In this document: in pieces, positions 1 through 8,552 of the stretch
How the letters are laid out: each line of letters begins with the position of its first letter
Numbering within the stretch: the stretch's first letter is position 1
Assembly: GCF_900112425.1 (NCBI RefSeq)
Contig: NZ_FOLP01000008.1
Span: 124,001 to 188,000, forward strand
From: Variovorax sp. OK212
GTDB taxonomy: Bacteria; Pseudomonadota; Gammaproteobacteria; Burkholderiales; Burkholderiaceae_C
Direction: 5' to 3'
DNA length: 64,000 nt
Position numbers and translations under genes: made by a program
The notes under the pieces: generated by a model
Seen by the model: only the letters and a program-made list of their open reading frames with translations
Told to the model about the DNA's origin: nothing
Databases searched by the model: none

Positions 1-17
1 CAGCCCCTGCCGGCGCC

Positions 18-926
18 TTGCCGCTCTCGCGCCAGCCGGCCGCGCCCGGCCCGCTCGACGGCCGCGCCATCGGCGTCATGACGCTGCTGTGCCTCGCCTG
101 GAGCCTGCAGCAGATCTCGCTGAAGGCCATTGCCGGGCAGGCCAGCCCGATGCTGATGGTGGCGCTGCGCTCGGGCATCGCGCTGGTGCTGTTGGCGGCA
201 CTGATGTGGCACCGCGGCGAGCGTCCGCACGCCGCGCGCTGGAAGCCCGGCGCGGCCGTCGGTGCGCTGTTCGCGCTGGAGTACCTGCTGGTGGCCGAGG
301 CGCTGCGCCTCACGGGCGCGTCGCACGTGGTCGTGTTTCTCTACACCGCACCCATCTTCGCCGCGCTGGGGCTGCATGTGCGGCTGCCGGCCGAGCGCAT
401 GGGCGCGCGGCAGATCGGCGGCATCGCGCTGGCGTTCACGGGAATCGCGGTGGCTTTTCTGGGAAGCGATGCGGGTTCCGCCGACGCGAGCGGCCGCGCG
501 CTGCTGGGCGACGGACTGGCGCTGCTGGCCGGCGTGGCCTGGGGCGCGACGACGGTGACGATCCGCTGCTCCAGCCTTGCCGCGGCGCCCGCCACCGAGA
601 CGCTGCTCTACCAGCTGCTGGGCGCCTTCGGCCTGCTGCTGCCGGCCGCGGCACTCATGGGGCAATGGCACTTCGAGCCCTCGGCCGCCGTCTGGGCGCA
701 CCTGGGGTTCCAGAGCCTGGTGGTGTCGTTCGCGAGCTTCCTGACGTGGTTCTGGCTGCTGCGCCGCTACCTGGCGTCGCGGCTGGGCGTGTTCTCGTTT
801 CTCACGCCGCTCTTCGGGGTGGTGCTGGGCGTCGGCCTGCTGGGCGAGCCCATCGAGCTGCCGTTCGTCGCGGGCAGCGTGCTGGTGCTCGCGGGCATCG
901 GGCTGGTGGCGCTGCGCCGCCGCTGA
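18..926 (+). CDS. EamA/DMT-family transporter (start uncertain)
   Basis: Inner-membrane exporter or importer of the drug/metabolite transporter superfamily; substrate unknown. The 302-residue protein has about ten hydrophobic segments arranged as two EamA repeats (roughly residues 17-146 and 165-298), the usual size and layout of the family. The first codon in the window is TTG at 18; no convincing ribosome site can be judged because the gene lies at the window edge, so the true start may be upstream or at a later codon. It converges on the AI-2E-type permease gene with 28 bp between stops. Family assignment is firm, substrate is not. Confidence 0.85.
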   Translation: MPLSRQPAAPGPLDGRAIGVMTLLCLAWSLQQISLKAIAGQASPMLMVALRSGIALVLLAALMWHRGERPHAARWKPGAAVGALFALEYLLVAEALRLTGASHVVVFLYTAPIFAALGLHVRLPAERMGARQIGGIALAFTGIAVAFLGSDAGSADASGRALLGDGLALLAGVAWGATTVTIRCSSLAAAPATETLLYQLLGAFGLLLPAAALMGQWHFEPSAAVWAHLGFQSLVVSFASFLTWFWLLRRYLASRLGVFSFLTPLFGVVLGVGLLGEPIELPFVAGSVLVLAGIGLVALRRR

Positions 927-954
927 AAGCGCGGGGCGCGGCAGCCCCGGCGCT

Positions 955-2097
955 TCAGCCCTGCTTCTTCTTCTCTTCGCGCGCGGCCTGCACGGACGGG
1001 TCGGCCGCTTCGGGGGTTTTCGGCGGATCGATGGCCTCGTGCCCGTTGCCCACGTGGCCCGAATCGGCGAACAGGCTCCACGCCGCCATGAACAGCGCCG
1101 CGATCACCGGCCCGATCACGAAGCCGTTGATGCCGAAGATCGCCATGCCGCCGATGGTGGACATCAGCACCACGTAGTCGGGCATCTGCGTGTCCTTGCC
1201 CACCAGCACCGGGCGCAGGATGTTGTCGACCAGGCCGATCACGAACACGCCCACGAAGATCAGCACGCCGCCCTGCCACAGGTGCCCCGTGGCCAGGAAG
1301 TAGATGGCCACCGGCCCCCAGATCAGCGCCGCGCCCACGGCCGGCAGCAGCGACAGGAAGGCCATGAGCACCGCCCACAGCAGCGCGCCCTGCACGCCCA
1401 GGAACCAGAACGCCAGCCCGCCCAGCGTGCCCTGCGCGATGGCCACGGCCACGTTGCCCTTCACGGTGGCGCGGATCACGGTGGTGAACTTGTTCAGCAG
1501 GTAGTGCGTGTGCGGCTTGGCCAGCGGCAGCGCGTCGCGCACTTTCTTGGAAAGGTCCGCGCCGTCGCGCACCAGGAAGTACAGCAGGTACAGCATCACG
1601 AAGAAGCTGACGATGAAGTCGAAGGTGTTCTGGCCGATGGCCAGCGCCTGGCTCGCGATGATCTGGCTGGCCTGCCCGGCGGCCGCCGAGATGCGCGCCT
1701 GCCAGGCCGCCATGTCGCCCAGGTTGAAGCGCTCCACCAGGTTCAGCAGCCATTGCGGCGCTGCGTCCAGGATCTGCTGGAAGTAGGCCGCGAAGTTGAT
1801 CTGGCCCGAGCGGATGTTCTGCGTGACCAGCGCCACCTCCTGCACCAGCGACACGCCGACCATGGCCAGCGGCAGGATCACGATGAACAGGCAGATGGCC
1901 AGCGTGGAAAGCGCGGCCGCGTTGGGCTTGCCGCGCATCTTGCGCAGCAGCCATTTGTACAGCGGCGTGAACAGGATCGCCAGCGCCACGCCCCAGAGCA
2001 CCGCGCCGAAGAACGGCATCAGCACCCAGAGGAAGGCGCCGGTCACGACGGCGAGAAGGGCGAGGAACACGCCGCGCTGGAGTTGGGGGGAGTTCAT
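955..2097 (-). CDS. AI-2E family transporter (PerM/UPF0118)
   Basis: Multi-pass inner-membrane permease of the AI-2E/PerM family. Members have been linked to autoinducer-2 export, Na+/H+ antiport or unknown roles, so the name is not proof of function. The 380-residue protein shows paired hydrophobic helices at the N-terminus, a long amphipathic central region and a C-terminal block of helices rich in Gly and Pro, as expected for about eight membrane segments. A charged tail ending in lysines follows the last helix. The ATG at 2097 is the natural start. Monocistronic by context. Confidence 0.85.
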   Translation of the reverse strand: MNSPQLQRGVFLALLAVVTGAFLWVLMPFFGAVLWGVALAILFTPLYKWLLRKMRGKPNAAALSTLAICLFIVILPLAMVGVSLVQEVALVTQNIRSGQINFAAYFQQILDAAPQWLLNLVERFNLGDMAAWQARISAAAGQASQIIASQALAIGQNTFDFIVSFFVMLYLLYFLVRDGADLSKKVRDALPLAKPHTHYLLNKFTTVIRATVKGNVAVAIAQGTLGGLAFWFLGVQGALLWAVLMAFLSLLPAVGAALIWGPVAIYFLATGHLWQGGVLIFVGVFVIGLVDNILRPVLVGKDTQMPDYVVLMSTIGGMAIFGINGFVIGPVIAALFMAAWSLFADSGHVGNGHEAIDPPKTPEAADPSVQAAREEKKKQG

Positions 2098-2258
2098 AAG
2101 TGTCTCGGACTGTAGCCGAGCCGGAACCCGCGCCTGTGTCAGCCGGTGCGCCCTTGTGCGGCGCGGCAGGTTCCCGCAGGGAATTCGCCCGATACGCGCA
2201 CCGCAGTTACGTAGTGCGCTATGAAATAGATAGCGAAGTCCGGAATTATTTCACAGCT

Positions 2259-2963
2259 TCAGCGCTTGGCTCGCGGCAGCGCCACCGGTGCCAGCGTGGC
2301 ACGCAGCCGGCTCGGCGCGTCGGGCTCGGCGGCGGCATCGACCTCGAGCGCGCGCTCCACATTGCCGATGTGCGCCAGCATCAGCTGGCGCGCCTGCTCG
2401 GTGTCGCCCGCTTCGAGCGCCGCGACGATCGCGCCGTGCTCCGCGCACGACTGCCCGGCCTCGTGCTTCGACTGGTACAGCGTGGCCGCCAGCGTGGTGC
2501 GCGCCGTGAGGTCGCGCAGCACGTCGACCAGCAGCTGGTGGCCCATCTGCTCGGCCAGGCACACATGGAAGTCGGCCAGCAGGAAGGCGCGCGTGGCCGC
2601 GTCGGCGCCTTCGATGGCGCGCTGCTCGTCGGCGATGTGGTCGCGCAGCTTGCGGATCACCTTGGCCAGCGGGCGGCCCTCGCTCGCGGCCAGGATGCCG
2701 GCCTCCACGATGCGCCGCGCCGAGAACGCGTCGCGCGCCTCCTCGGCCGACGGCTCCACCACATACCAGCCGCGGCGCGACTGCACCTCGACGAAGCCGC
2801 GTGCCTGCAGCTGCATGAGCGCCTCGCGCACCATGGTGCGGCTCACCGAGAAGTTCTCGGCCAGTGCCTGCTCGCCGAGCCGCTCGCCTGGCGCGAGCTT
2901 CTGCGCGAGGATGGCCTCGACGACGCGTTCTGCAATGGCGGTGGGGCTGACGTCGGCGGGCAT
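2259..2963 (-). CDS. GntR-family regulator, FCD subgroup
   Basis: Transcription factor with an N-terminal winged helix (about residues 6-75, including the SRTMVREALMQLQARGFV recognition region) and a C-terminal all-helical FCD ligand-binding domain (about 85-225) with a DFH motif of the type that binds a metal in this family. The ATG at 2963 is chosen because it gives the usual ~234 residues and lies 5 bp after the dctA stop; an in-frame extension to 3116 would overlap dctA. Co-transcription with dctA suggests it senses a dicarboxylate or related acid and controls dctA through the palindromes upstream of that gene (inference). Confidence 0.88.
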   Translation of the reverse strand: MPADVSPTAIAERVVEAILAQKLAPGERLGEQALAENFSVSRTMVREALMQLQARGFVEVQSRRGWYVVEPSAEEARDAFSARRIVEAGILAASEGRPLAKVIRKLRDHIADEQRAIEGADAATRAFLLADFHVCLAEQMGHQLLVDVLRDLTARTTLAATLYQSKHEAGQSCAEHGAIVAALEAGDTEQARQLMLAHIGNVERALEVDAAAEPDAPSRLRATLAPVALPRAKR

Positions 2964-2968
2964 GGAGT

Positions 2969-4321
2969 TCAACGGGCGCTGGTGGCTGCGGTGGCGGTGC
3001 CGGTGTTTACCACGGGCGCGCCGCTGGCTTCGGCTTCGGCCAGCGGTTCGTCGTCGGGCGAATAGCGCCCGTCGAGCACCGCATGCGCGCGCTCGCGGTC
3101 GATGTCGCCTTCCCACGCCGCAATGGCCACCGTCGCCACGCAGTTGCCGATCAGGTTGCCCAGCGCGCGGGCGATGCCCATGAACCAGTCCACCGACAGC
3201 ACCAGCACCAGGCCGATGGCGGGAATCGCCGGAATCGCATGCAGCGTGGCGGCCAGCACCACGATGGCCGAGCCCGGCACGCCGTGCGCGCCCTTGGACG
3301 TGACCAGCGCGATCGCCAGGATCGTCAGCAGGTCGGCCATCGAGATGGGCGTGTTGGTGGCCTGCGCGATGAACACGGCCGCCAGCGTGATGTAGATCGA
3401 GAACGCGTCCAGGTTGAACGAGTAGCCCGTGGGAATCACCAGGCCCACCGTCGAGTCGCGGATGCCCATGCGGCGCAGCTTGGCCATGATCTGCGGCAGC
3501 ACGCTGTCCGACGAGGTGGTGGCGAACACGATGGTGAGCTCCTCGCGCAGGTAGCGCAGCAGCTTGATCAGGCTGAAGCCCGACAGGCGCATCACCAGCC
3601 CGAGCACCACGAACACGAAGATCGCCACCGCGCCGTAGAAGAGTGCCACCAGCATGCCCAGCTGCTTGAGCGAGCCGATGCCGTACTGCCCCACCGTGAA
3701 GGCGATGGCACCCAGCACGCCCAGCGGCGCCAGCTTGATGATGATCCCCATGATCTTGAACAGCACCAGCGAGAGCGCGTCGACCACCACCGCCACCGGC
3801 TTGCCGCGATCGCCCAGCAGCGTGAGCGCGCAGCCGAACAGCACCGCGAACAGCAGCACCTGCAGCACGTCGCCGGTGGCGAAGGCGTTCACCACCGTGG
3901 TGGGAATGAGCTTCATGAGGAAGTCGACCGTGCCGCCGCTGGTGAGCTTGTCGGCGTTCGACGCGTAGGCGCTCATGGCGGCCGGGTCGAGCTTGGAGGG
4001 GTCCACGTTCATGCCCGCGCCGGGCTGGAACACGAAGGCCAGCGCCAGGCCCATGGCCAGTGCGACGGTGGTCAGCACCTCGAAGTAGATGAGCGACTTC
4101 ACGCCCACGCGGCCCACGCGCTTGAGGTCGCCCGCGCCGGCGATGCCGTGCACCACCACGCAGAACACCAGCACCGGAATGATCATCTTGATCAGCTTGA
4201 TGAACCCGTCACCGAGCGGCTTGAGCTTGACGGCGTACTCGGGAGCGAAGAGCCCCGCGAGCACGCCGAGCACCAGCGCGATGACCACCTGACCGAAAAG
4301 CGATTTGGCGAAGCGAGGCAT
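2969..4321 (-). CDS. dctA: C4-dicarboxylate:cation symporter DctA
   Basis: Secondary transporter of the DAACS (glutamate/aspartate symporter) family, importing succinate, fumarate, malate or similar acids with cations. The 450-residue protein contains the family's SDSVLPQIM segment, the PTGYSFNLD stretch and the GVPGSAIVVL re-entrant loop. The start at 4321 is chosen because an AGGAG box lies just upstream; an in-frame extension to 4378 lacks one. It is the first gene of a two-gene operon with the FCD-GntR regulator. A DctB/DctR-like two-component system lies at 37.4-40.2 kb and could also act on it. Confidence 0.92.
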   Translation of the reverse strand: MPRFAKSLFGQVVIALVLGVLAGLFAPEYAVKLKPLGDGFIKLIKMIIPVLVFCVVVHGIAGAGDLKRVGRVGVKSLIYFEVLTTVALAMGLALAFVFQPGAGMNVDPSKLDPAAMSAYASNADKLTSGGTVDFLMKLIPTTVVNAFATGDVLQVLLFAVLFGCALTLLGDRGKPVAVVVDALSLVLFKIMGIIIKLAPLGVLGAIAFTVGQYGIGSLKQLGMLVALFYGAVAIFVFVVLGLVMRLSGFSLIKLLRYLREELTIVFATTSSDSVLPQIMAKLRRMGIRDSTVGLVIPTGYSFNLDAFSIYITLAAVFIAQATNTPISMADLLTILAIALVTSKGAHGVPGSAIVVLAATLHAIPAIPAIGLVLVLSVDWFMGIARALGNLIGNCVATVAIAAWEGDIDRERAHAVLDGRYSPDDEPLAEAEASGAPVVNTGTATAATSAR

Positions 4322-4349
4322 GGAAGCTCCTGTCTGTCTTGTCGAGGGT

Positions 4350-4359
4350 TTGCATGCAA
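4350..4359. promoter_or_regulatory. Palindromic operator candidate 1 upstream of dctA
   Basis: Perfect 10-bp palindrome TTGCATGCAA, 29 bp upstream of the dctA start. FCD-type GntR regulators often recognise TTG-N4-CAA palindromes, and the linked regulator is of that type. Its centre is 23 bp, about two helical turns, from the second site. Confidence 0.6.
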
Positions 4360-4371
4360 GGCCTGCCGTGT

Positions 4372-4383
4372 CTTGCATACAAG
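4372..4383. promoter_or_regulatory. Palindromic operator candidate 2 upstream of dctA
   Basis: CTTGCATACAAG, a near-perfect inverted repeat with the same TTGCAT/CAA core as the site at 4350. Two same-phase sites upstream of a transporter co-transcribed with an FCD-GntR gene argue for cooperative autoregulation. No start site or -10/-35 pair could be placed with confidence. Confidence 0.6.
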
Positions 4384-4518
4384 AAATGTAGGCAAGACGG
4401 GTTGACGGGGGTCAGAGGGTATTCCCGGGCCGGGTTGCTGCCTACGGGGAATTAAGTCGTGGACTGGTGTTGATTGCCGCCGAAAATTGACCCCCCTAGG
4501 GTCAGAGACCGGCGGAAT

Positions 4519-4908
4519 TCAACAAGCAGGGCCCGCGCCGCCATCCAAGCGAGCAACATTGAATGCATCGAGATTAATCGGGCGGTCGTCCGTCGTGGCG
4601 AATTTGTCATTCCCATCCATAACAGAGCGATCTACGGAGCCTTCGAGAATCGCAAAGGCCGGTGCCTTAGTCTCCTTGGCGATTTCCGCACAGCGGTAGA
4701 GCGCGTAGGCGTGGATGGCCCGCTCGCTTGTACGGCGATTGCCTATGAACGAGACCCGGAAAAGCGTTTCGTCCAGTTTGGCACTGCTGTAGCCGAGGCC
4801 GCCGGGCCGATCCGCGCCGACAGGTTGCTATGGCGTGGGAGGCATCGCGCAGCCGGACAGCAAGGCGGCGGTGGCTGCAAAGGTTATCCAGAGGGCTGAG
4901 GTCTTCAT
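4519..4908 (-). pseudogene. Lipoprotein of CC0125/CC1285-like family, broken by an amber stop
   Basis: Reading from the ATG at 4908, the first 26 codons encode a clean lipoprotein signal (MKTSALWITFAATAALLSGC, lipobox LLSGC with Cys20) followed by AMPPTP, then codon 27 is TAG (4830-4828). The same frame stays open for 102 more codons, giving QPVGADRPGGLGYSS and later ISL-like text such as AYALYRCAEIAKETKAPAF, before TGA at 4521-4519. Small envelope lipoproteins of this type usually continue TPY-QP at this place, so a Tyr codon has probably become TAG. One nonsense change, no frameshift: a very recent pseudogene or a sequencing error. The C-terminal tail may also be altered. Confidence 0.75.
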
Positions 4909-4974
4909 GAAATTTCTTGTCGAGCGGAATGACGAAACGCATGCCGAAGCACAGATTTATTGGGCTCAGAACCA

Positions 4975-5934
4975 TCAAGCGGCATCAGTCCGCGATGCTT
5001 CGATAAGTGACGCCAACGAAATCTCCTCATCAAAATGCGGCCAGTCCTGGCGCACCCGCTCCAGTGTTCCGAGCATCAATGCATCTGGCACATAGACGGG
5101 CGGCGTTTCCGGAAAACGATCAAAAGGAGCTTCCATCAGCGGATGATCAAGCACGGGGTTGGAGAGTCCAATCAGCTCTCGCAACCGAAGCACCAAGAGA
5201 ATCTCCAAAGGTGTTCTCGCGAACTGGCCGCAGTCGGACAAAGACTCTTCTCCTTTCGCTTCTTGCGTATGGTGATCACATGCCGCTAACAACCACGGCT
5301 TAAGTGCCTCGGGATCGGATTCCCGCCACATGGCAAGAAGCTCTTCGTACAAAGGCTGCGCACAAGCAAATGCAGGCCAGTCATGCTTTGCATCGCCGCG
5401 CCAATCGGCAAACAGGCGCAGCATGAAAGCGTGGCAGCGATGGTGCTGCTCCTCATAGGAAAGTTGGAGTTGAAAGGTTTGATTCAAGCCCGCATGGGTC
5501 ATGTAGCCCATGTACACCCCCTCATCGATTTGCCCAAGCATGAAATACCACGCCATACATTCCGTCGTGGACTCCCAACTGAGCATTCGCAGGGGTTGAT
5601 GTGGATTTTCAAATATTCTTTGAAATTGACGATGCCAAAAATAATTCAACTGATGCCCGAATTTCAAATACCCCAAGGCGTCGATGGTCGCTTGCTCCCA
5701 AGATTTAACGCTCAACGCAAGCGCCTCAGCCTTACCAAGCAATCGAGCTCCAACTGGGTAATAGGAAGAATTTGGAGGTAAATTGTGGATATTTTTTACA
5801 TCTGCTCTTGCATTGTATTTTTTCGCTTGCTCCATGTCCCAAGGGGTTGTTTTTTCCACCCATTGAATTATTTGCTTGCGTGTAGTCCAATGCGGATCAA
5901 TGTTGATTTTCGCTGGAGTTTTAGGGTTGTTCAT
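4975..5934 (-). CDS. Putative immunity protein for the adjacent toxin
   Basis: A 319-residue soluble protein that I cannot place in a family with certainty. It has no signal peptide and no membrane segment, and is rich in Trp, His and acidic residues, with helical-looking text throughout and a C-terminal DHPLMEAP segment. The ATG at 5934 lies 6 bp after the stop of a nuclease-like toxin gene on the same strand, the classical toxin-immunity order. Its 5' part (about 5570-5934) is visibly richer in A and T than neighbouring genes, suggesting horizontal transfer. Immunity is inferred from position and size only; a PoNi-like role is possible but not shown by motif. Confidence 0.6.
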   Translation of the reverse strand: MNNPKTPAKINIDPHWTTRKQIIQWVEKTTPWDMEQAKKYNARADVKNIHNLPPNSSYYPVGARLLGKAEALALSVKSWEQATIDALGYLKFGHQLNYFWHRQFQRIFENPHQPLRMLSWESTTECMAWYFMLGQIDEGVYMGYMTHAGLNQTFQLQLSYEEQHHRCHAFMLRLFADWRGDAKHDWPAFACAQPLYEELLAMWRESDPEALKPWLLAACDHHTQEAKGEESLSDCGQFARTPLEILLVLRLRELIGLSNPVLDHPLMEAPFDRFPETPPVYVPDALMLGTLERVRQDWPHFDEEISLASLIEASRTDAA

Positions 5935-5940
5935 TTCTCT

Positions 5941-6783
5941 TTACCGCCAAGGATCTATTTTAATCTGAGAAATCCCGCTCACCCCAGGCGCGGGAAGTCC
6001 CATTTGAACCTGAACTCCCACGATTTGATAATTAAATGCCAGCGCATCTTGAATAGATTGAGCAAGTGCTAGATTCCCAAGCGGCTGAGCCTGCCAAGTA
6101 GAGCCAGGCAACTGTCCTCGAGGGGGATTTAATGAGTTATCAACCCAGCCCCGTAAAAGAGCTGCTGGATTCCCTTGTGCTATGGCAGCATTGTCAATCC
6201 CATTCTGCGAGGACTTGACTTCCGCCACATAGATGATTCTGGCGTTGTCATCAATGGCAACGCCATCCGCACCTTGATTGCTATTGTTTTGCAAAGGCGC
6301 AAAGTTCAGCCCCGTGCGTGTATTCAACGTCTGAAGAGCCACCCTCTCACCAAGCGTGCCATTCTGAAGCCCCGGAGTGTGCGACACCGCACGCCCAATC
6401 AGTGTTTGCCCAAACAGGCTCGAAACCGGCTGCGGGGTGTTCTCGGGATTGGGCAGCGCAAGAGGGCTGGGCAGCGTGCTTGCCACATTCGTTGGCAACG
6501 CGAGAACTTGTCCGGCCGGCGACATCATCATGATCTCGCCCGTGCCTACGTTCAGCACGCCACGGTACCCTGCCGGCAAATTGCCAACATCCATCGGCAC
6601 ATAGCGGGATGGCAGGGCAACCGCAGTACTGGGTCTGATCAGCGTCAGTTCGCCTGTGACGGGATCGATTTCGCCAACGATAGGGCCCTTGCCGCCCGAG
6701 CCTCGAGTGAATCCGGGCGGAAGGCCATCGGCGACCACGGGTTTGGTCGGCGCCTTGATGATCACAGCGTTCGGCACCCTCAT
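5941..6783 (-). CDS. Polymorphic-toxin C-terminal module, PD-(D/E)xK nuclease-like (N-terminus probably lost)
   Basis: From the ATG at 6783 the frame gives 280 residues. Residues 20-130 are Pro/Gly/Thr-rich linker-like text; residues 143-280 form a compact domain beginning GTLGERVALQTL, then D173 (QGADGVAIDD) followed by E188-x-K190 (YVAEVKSS). GxD...ExK with this spacing is the active-site pattern of PD-(D/E)xK nucleases and is found in PoNe-type antibacterial effectors. No signal peptide, PAAR, Rhs or VgrG segment is present, and the sequence upstream belongs to a different gene fragment, so the delivery part seems to be missing. It is followed by a putative immunity gene after 6 bp. Start is uncertain; upstream frame to 6972 is out-of-frame text of the phosphoesterase relic. 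Confidence 0.6.
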   Translation of the reverse strand: MRVPNAVIIKAPTKPVVADGLPPGFTRGSGGKGPIVGEIDPVTGELTLIRPSTAVALPSRYVPMDVGNLPAGYRGVLNVGTGEIMMMSPAGQVLALPTNVASTLPSPLALPNPENTPQPVSSLFGQTLIGRAVSHTPGLQNGTLGERVALQTLNTRTGLNFAPLQNNSNQGADGVAIDDNARIIYVAEVKSSQNGIDNAAIAQGNPAALLRGWVDNSLNPPRGQLPGSTWQAQPLGNLALAQSIQDALAFNYQIVGVQVQMGLPAPGVSGISQIKIDPWR

Positions 6784-7105
6784 CCGCCGAAGCGAATGCC
6801 GCCTCTTCGATCGGCCGCCGCGGATTCCAGATATTGTTGCGGAAGATGCCACCCAGGCCCGCGACCTTGTACCCGGCGATCTCGACGATCCGTCCGTGCA
6901 GGTTGCGGTCCGCGAGCTCCGATCCCCACAGGTTGTCGTAGTCGGCGTGCGAGTCGGTGTCGTGGTTCCCATGGATGAACCAGACCTCGGTGATCCCCAT
7001 GATCGGTTGCAGCTCGAGGTGCAGCGGCTGGCGCGCCTGGATATCGCCCCGCAGCACGATCGCCTCAGGCCGGAAACGTTCGACCGCGGCGATCACGAGG
7101 GCGAA
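6773..7105 (-). pseudogene. Metallophosphoesterase fragment
   Basis: On the minus strand, one frame shows a recognisable calcineurin-like phosphoesterase core: IAAVERFRPEAIVLRGDIQ (the GD metal motif), then VWFIHGNHDTDSHADYDNL (the GNHD motif), then AGYKVAGLGGIF. The expected N-terminal DxH motif is replaced by unrelated text before about 7105, and the C-terminal half including the GHxH-type motif is absent because the frame runs into the toxin module at about 6783. The gene is therefore truncated on both sides and cannot encode a complete enzyme. The fragment looks like the site into which the toxin cassette recombined, or a leftover of a chimera. Confidence 0.65.
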
Positions 7106-7555
7106 ACTGCAACGCGCCGGACAAGAGCGCTCCGCGCTGTCGCCGTGCCGGCGTCTCATGCGTGTCGGCAATTCACCGGCCCGATGAATCCAATTTGCAA
7201 TCAGCATCACCGAACGCGATCAATTGCATTCGATTTGCCAATTCAGGGTTTTCAGGCATTGATCCTGCATGGGCGAACCCTGAAACTCGCCTGCGCTTAT
7301 TGAAAGCCCTGCTTTGGGGCCGAATTGGAATTCGGATTTCAAGCCATTGCCGATTGCCGGATGTTCGCCCGCATCCATTCCCAAGATGGTGCACCGAAGG
7401 CGCAAGTCCCGCCCGGCGGGGCGAGGGGGAGCGTCATCGGGGCGAGCGAAGCCCGGGACTGAAAGACAGCATCAAGTTTGCTTATGCTGTTGGCTTCCAA
7501 AGTGCGACCCATAAGATCGTGGAATTTAACCCTGACCTTAAGGTGTTGCACTTCC
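7106..7555. other. Gene-free stretch upstream of the ABC importer
   Basis: No convincing gene on either strand; short frames here have no recognisable motifs. It holds an inverted repeat TTCAGGGTT (7242-7250) / AACCCTGAA (7276-7284) with a 25-nt loop, and a compact inverted repeat CCGAATT-GG-AATTCGG (7320-7335). Either could be a regulator site for the importer downstream or a trace of past recombination. The promoter of the importer should lie here but no clear -35/-10 pair was found. Confidence 0.4.
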
Positions 7556-8551
7556 ATGCCAATGACTCGACGCGCTCTGGTTCGCACCGCTGCAGCTCTC
7601 ATTCCTGCAATTGGCGGATTTCCTCAAATTGGCCGTGCGGCAAATCGCGCATTCACGTACGGCGGGTCTGCCTGGCTCGGGCATTACTCCGCGTATATCG
7701 CCATCAAGACCGGAATATTCGCTAAGAAGGGCCTCGAGATCAAGTGGCAGAGCTTTCCGACCTCGTCCGACCGCATGGGCGCGGTGATGGCGGGTAGCAT
7801 CGACCTGGCAGGCACCGGCGTGGTGTCCTCGCTGGCGCTCATGGCCGCCGGCGCCACGCAGTTCAAGGTGATTGCCACGCCCAACAACTTCGGCCGGGCC
7901 GAAGGCGTGCTCGTGCGCCCGAACGTCGCGGGCATCGCGCAGCTGAAGGGCATGAAGATCGGCGTGACCTTCGCTTCCAGCGCGCACGTGCTGATCCTCG
8001 ACCTGCTCAAGCAGGCGGGCATGAATGCCGACAGCGATGTCTCGCTGATCAACCTTCCCGCGCCCAACCTGCTGTCCGCCTACCAGGGCAACCAGATCGA
8101 TGCCGCCGTGGCCTGGACGCCGGCCTTCGACCGCATCAAGACGCTGCCCAACACGCGCGTGCTGGCCGACGACACCTCGTTCTCGCTCTACAAGGAATAC
8201 AACATCACGCCGGGTCCCGACGTGCTGCTGGCCACCACCAAGCTGGCCAAGGAAGACCCGGCCGCGATCAAGACCTTCCTGCAAGGCATCTTCGAGGCCA
8301 ACGCCATGCTGACCAACGCGCCCGAGGAAGCAGCCAAGGTGCTGCTCGAGGTCACCGGCCTCACGCTGGACGAACAGGTCAACACGATCAAACAGACCGG
8401 CTGGTACAGCGCCGAGCAGCAGCGCGGCCTGCTGGTCGCGCCGGGCGGCTTCGTCACCGGCATGCAGAAGCTCTCCGAGATGCTGGTGTCGCTCAAGCAG
8501 ATCGACCGGGCGCCGGTGGTTCGCAACTGGCTCGACGCTTCCTACATCTGA
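7556..8551 (+). CDS. ABC transporter substrate-binding protein (NMT1/TauA/SsuA-like)
   Basis: Periplasmic binding protein of the nitrate/sulfonate/taurine group; the ligand could be a sulfonate or another small organic acid. The protein starts with a TRRALVRTA twin-arginine-like signal (residues 4-12) and has the family text YSAYIAIKTGIFAKKGLEI and the GSIDLAGTGV hinge region, ending at 331 residues. The ATG at 7556 follows an AAGGTG box with 10-nt spacing; a second ATG at 7562 is possible, and the frame extends in principle to 7478 without a better site. First gene of a three-gene importer operon. Confidence 0.85.
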   Translation: MPMTRRALVRTAAALIPAIGGFPQIGRAANRAFTYGGSAWLGHYSAYIAIKTGIFAKKGLEIKWQSFPTSSDRMGAVMAGSIDLAGTGVVSSLALMAAGATQFKVIATPNNFGRAEGVLVRPNVAGIAQLKGMKIGVTFASSAHVLILDLLKQAGMNADSDVSLINLPAPNLLSAYQGNQIDAAVAWTPAFDRIKTLPNTRVLADDTSFSLYKEYNITPGPDVLLATTKLAKEDPAAIKTFLQGIFEANAMLTNAPEEAAKVLLEVTGLTLDEQVNTIKQTGWYSAEQQRGLLVAPGGFVTGMQKLSEMLVSLKQIDRAPVVRNWLDASYI

Positions 8552-8552
8552 C

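Noticed and set aside
4828..4830. Amber codon read as pyrrolysine or another amino acid
   Set aside because: No Pyl machinery or special context is visible, and the simplest reading is a Tyr to stop change.
4667..4978. 103-codon minus-strand frame at the island edge
   Set aside because: It is out of frame with the lipoprotein pseudogene, whose own frame has a signal peptide and coherent sequence.
7173..7405. Two overlapping minus-strand frames of 61-73 codons
   Set aside because: No ribosome site, no motif, and they disagree with each other in frame over the same DNA.
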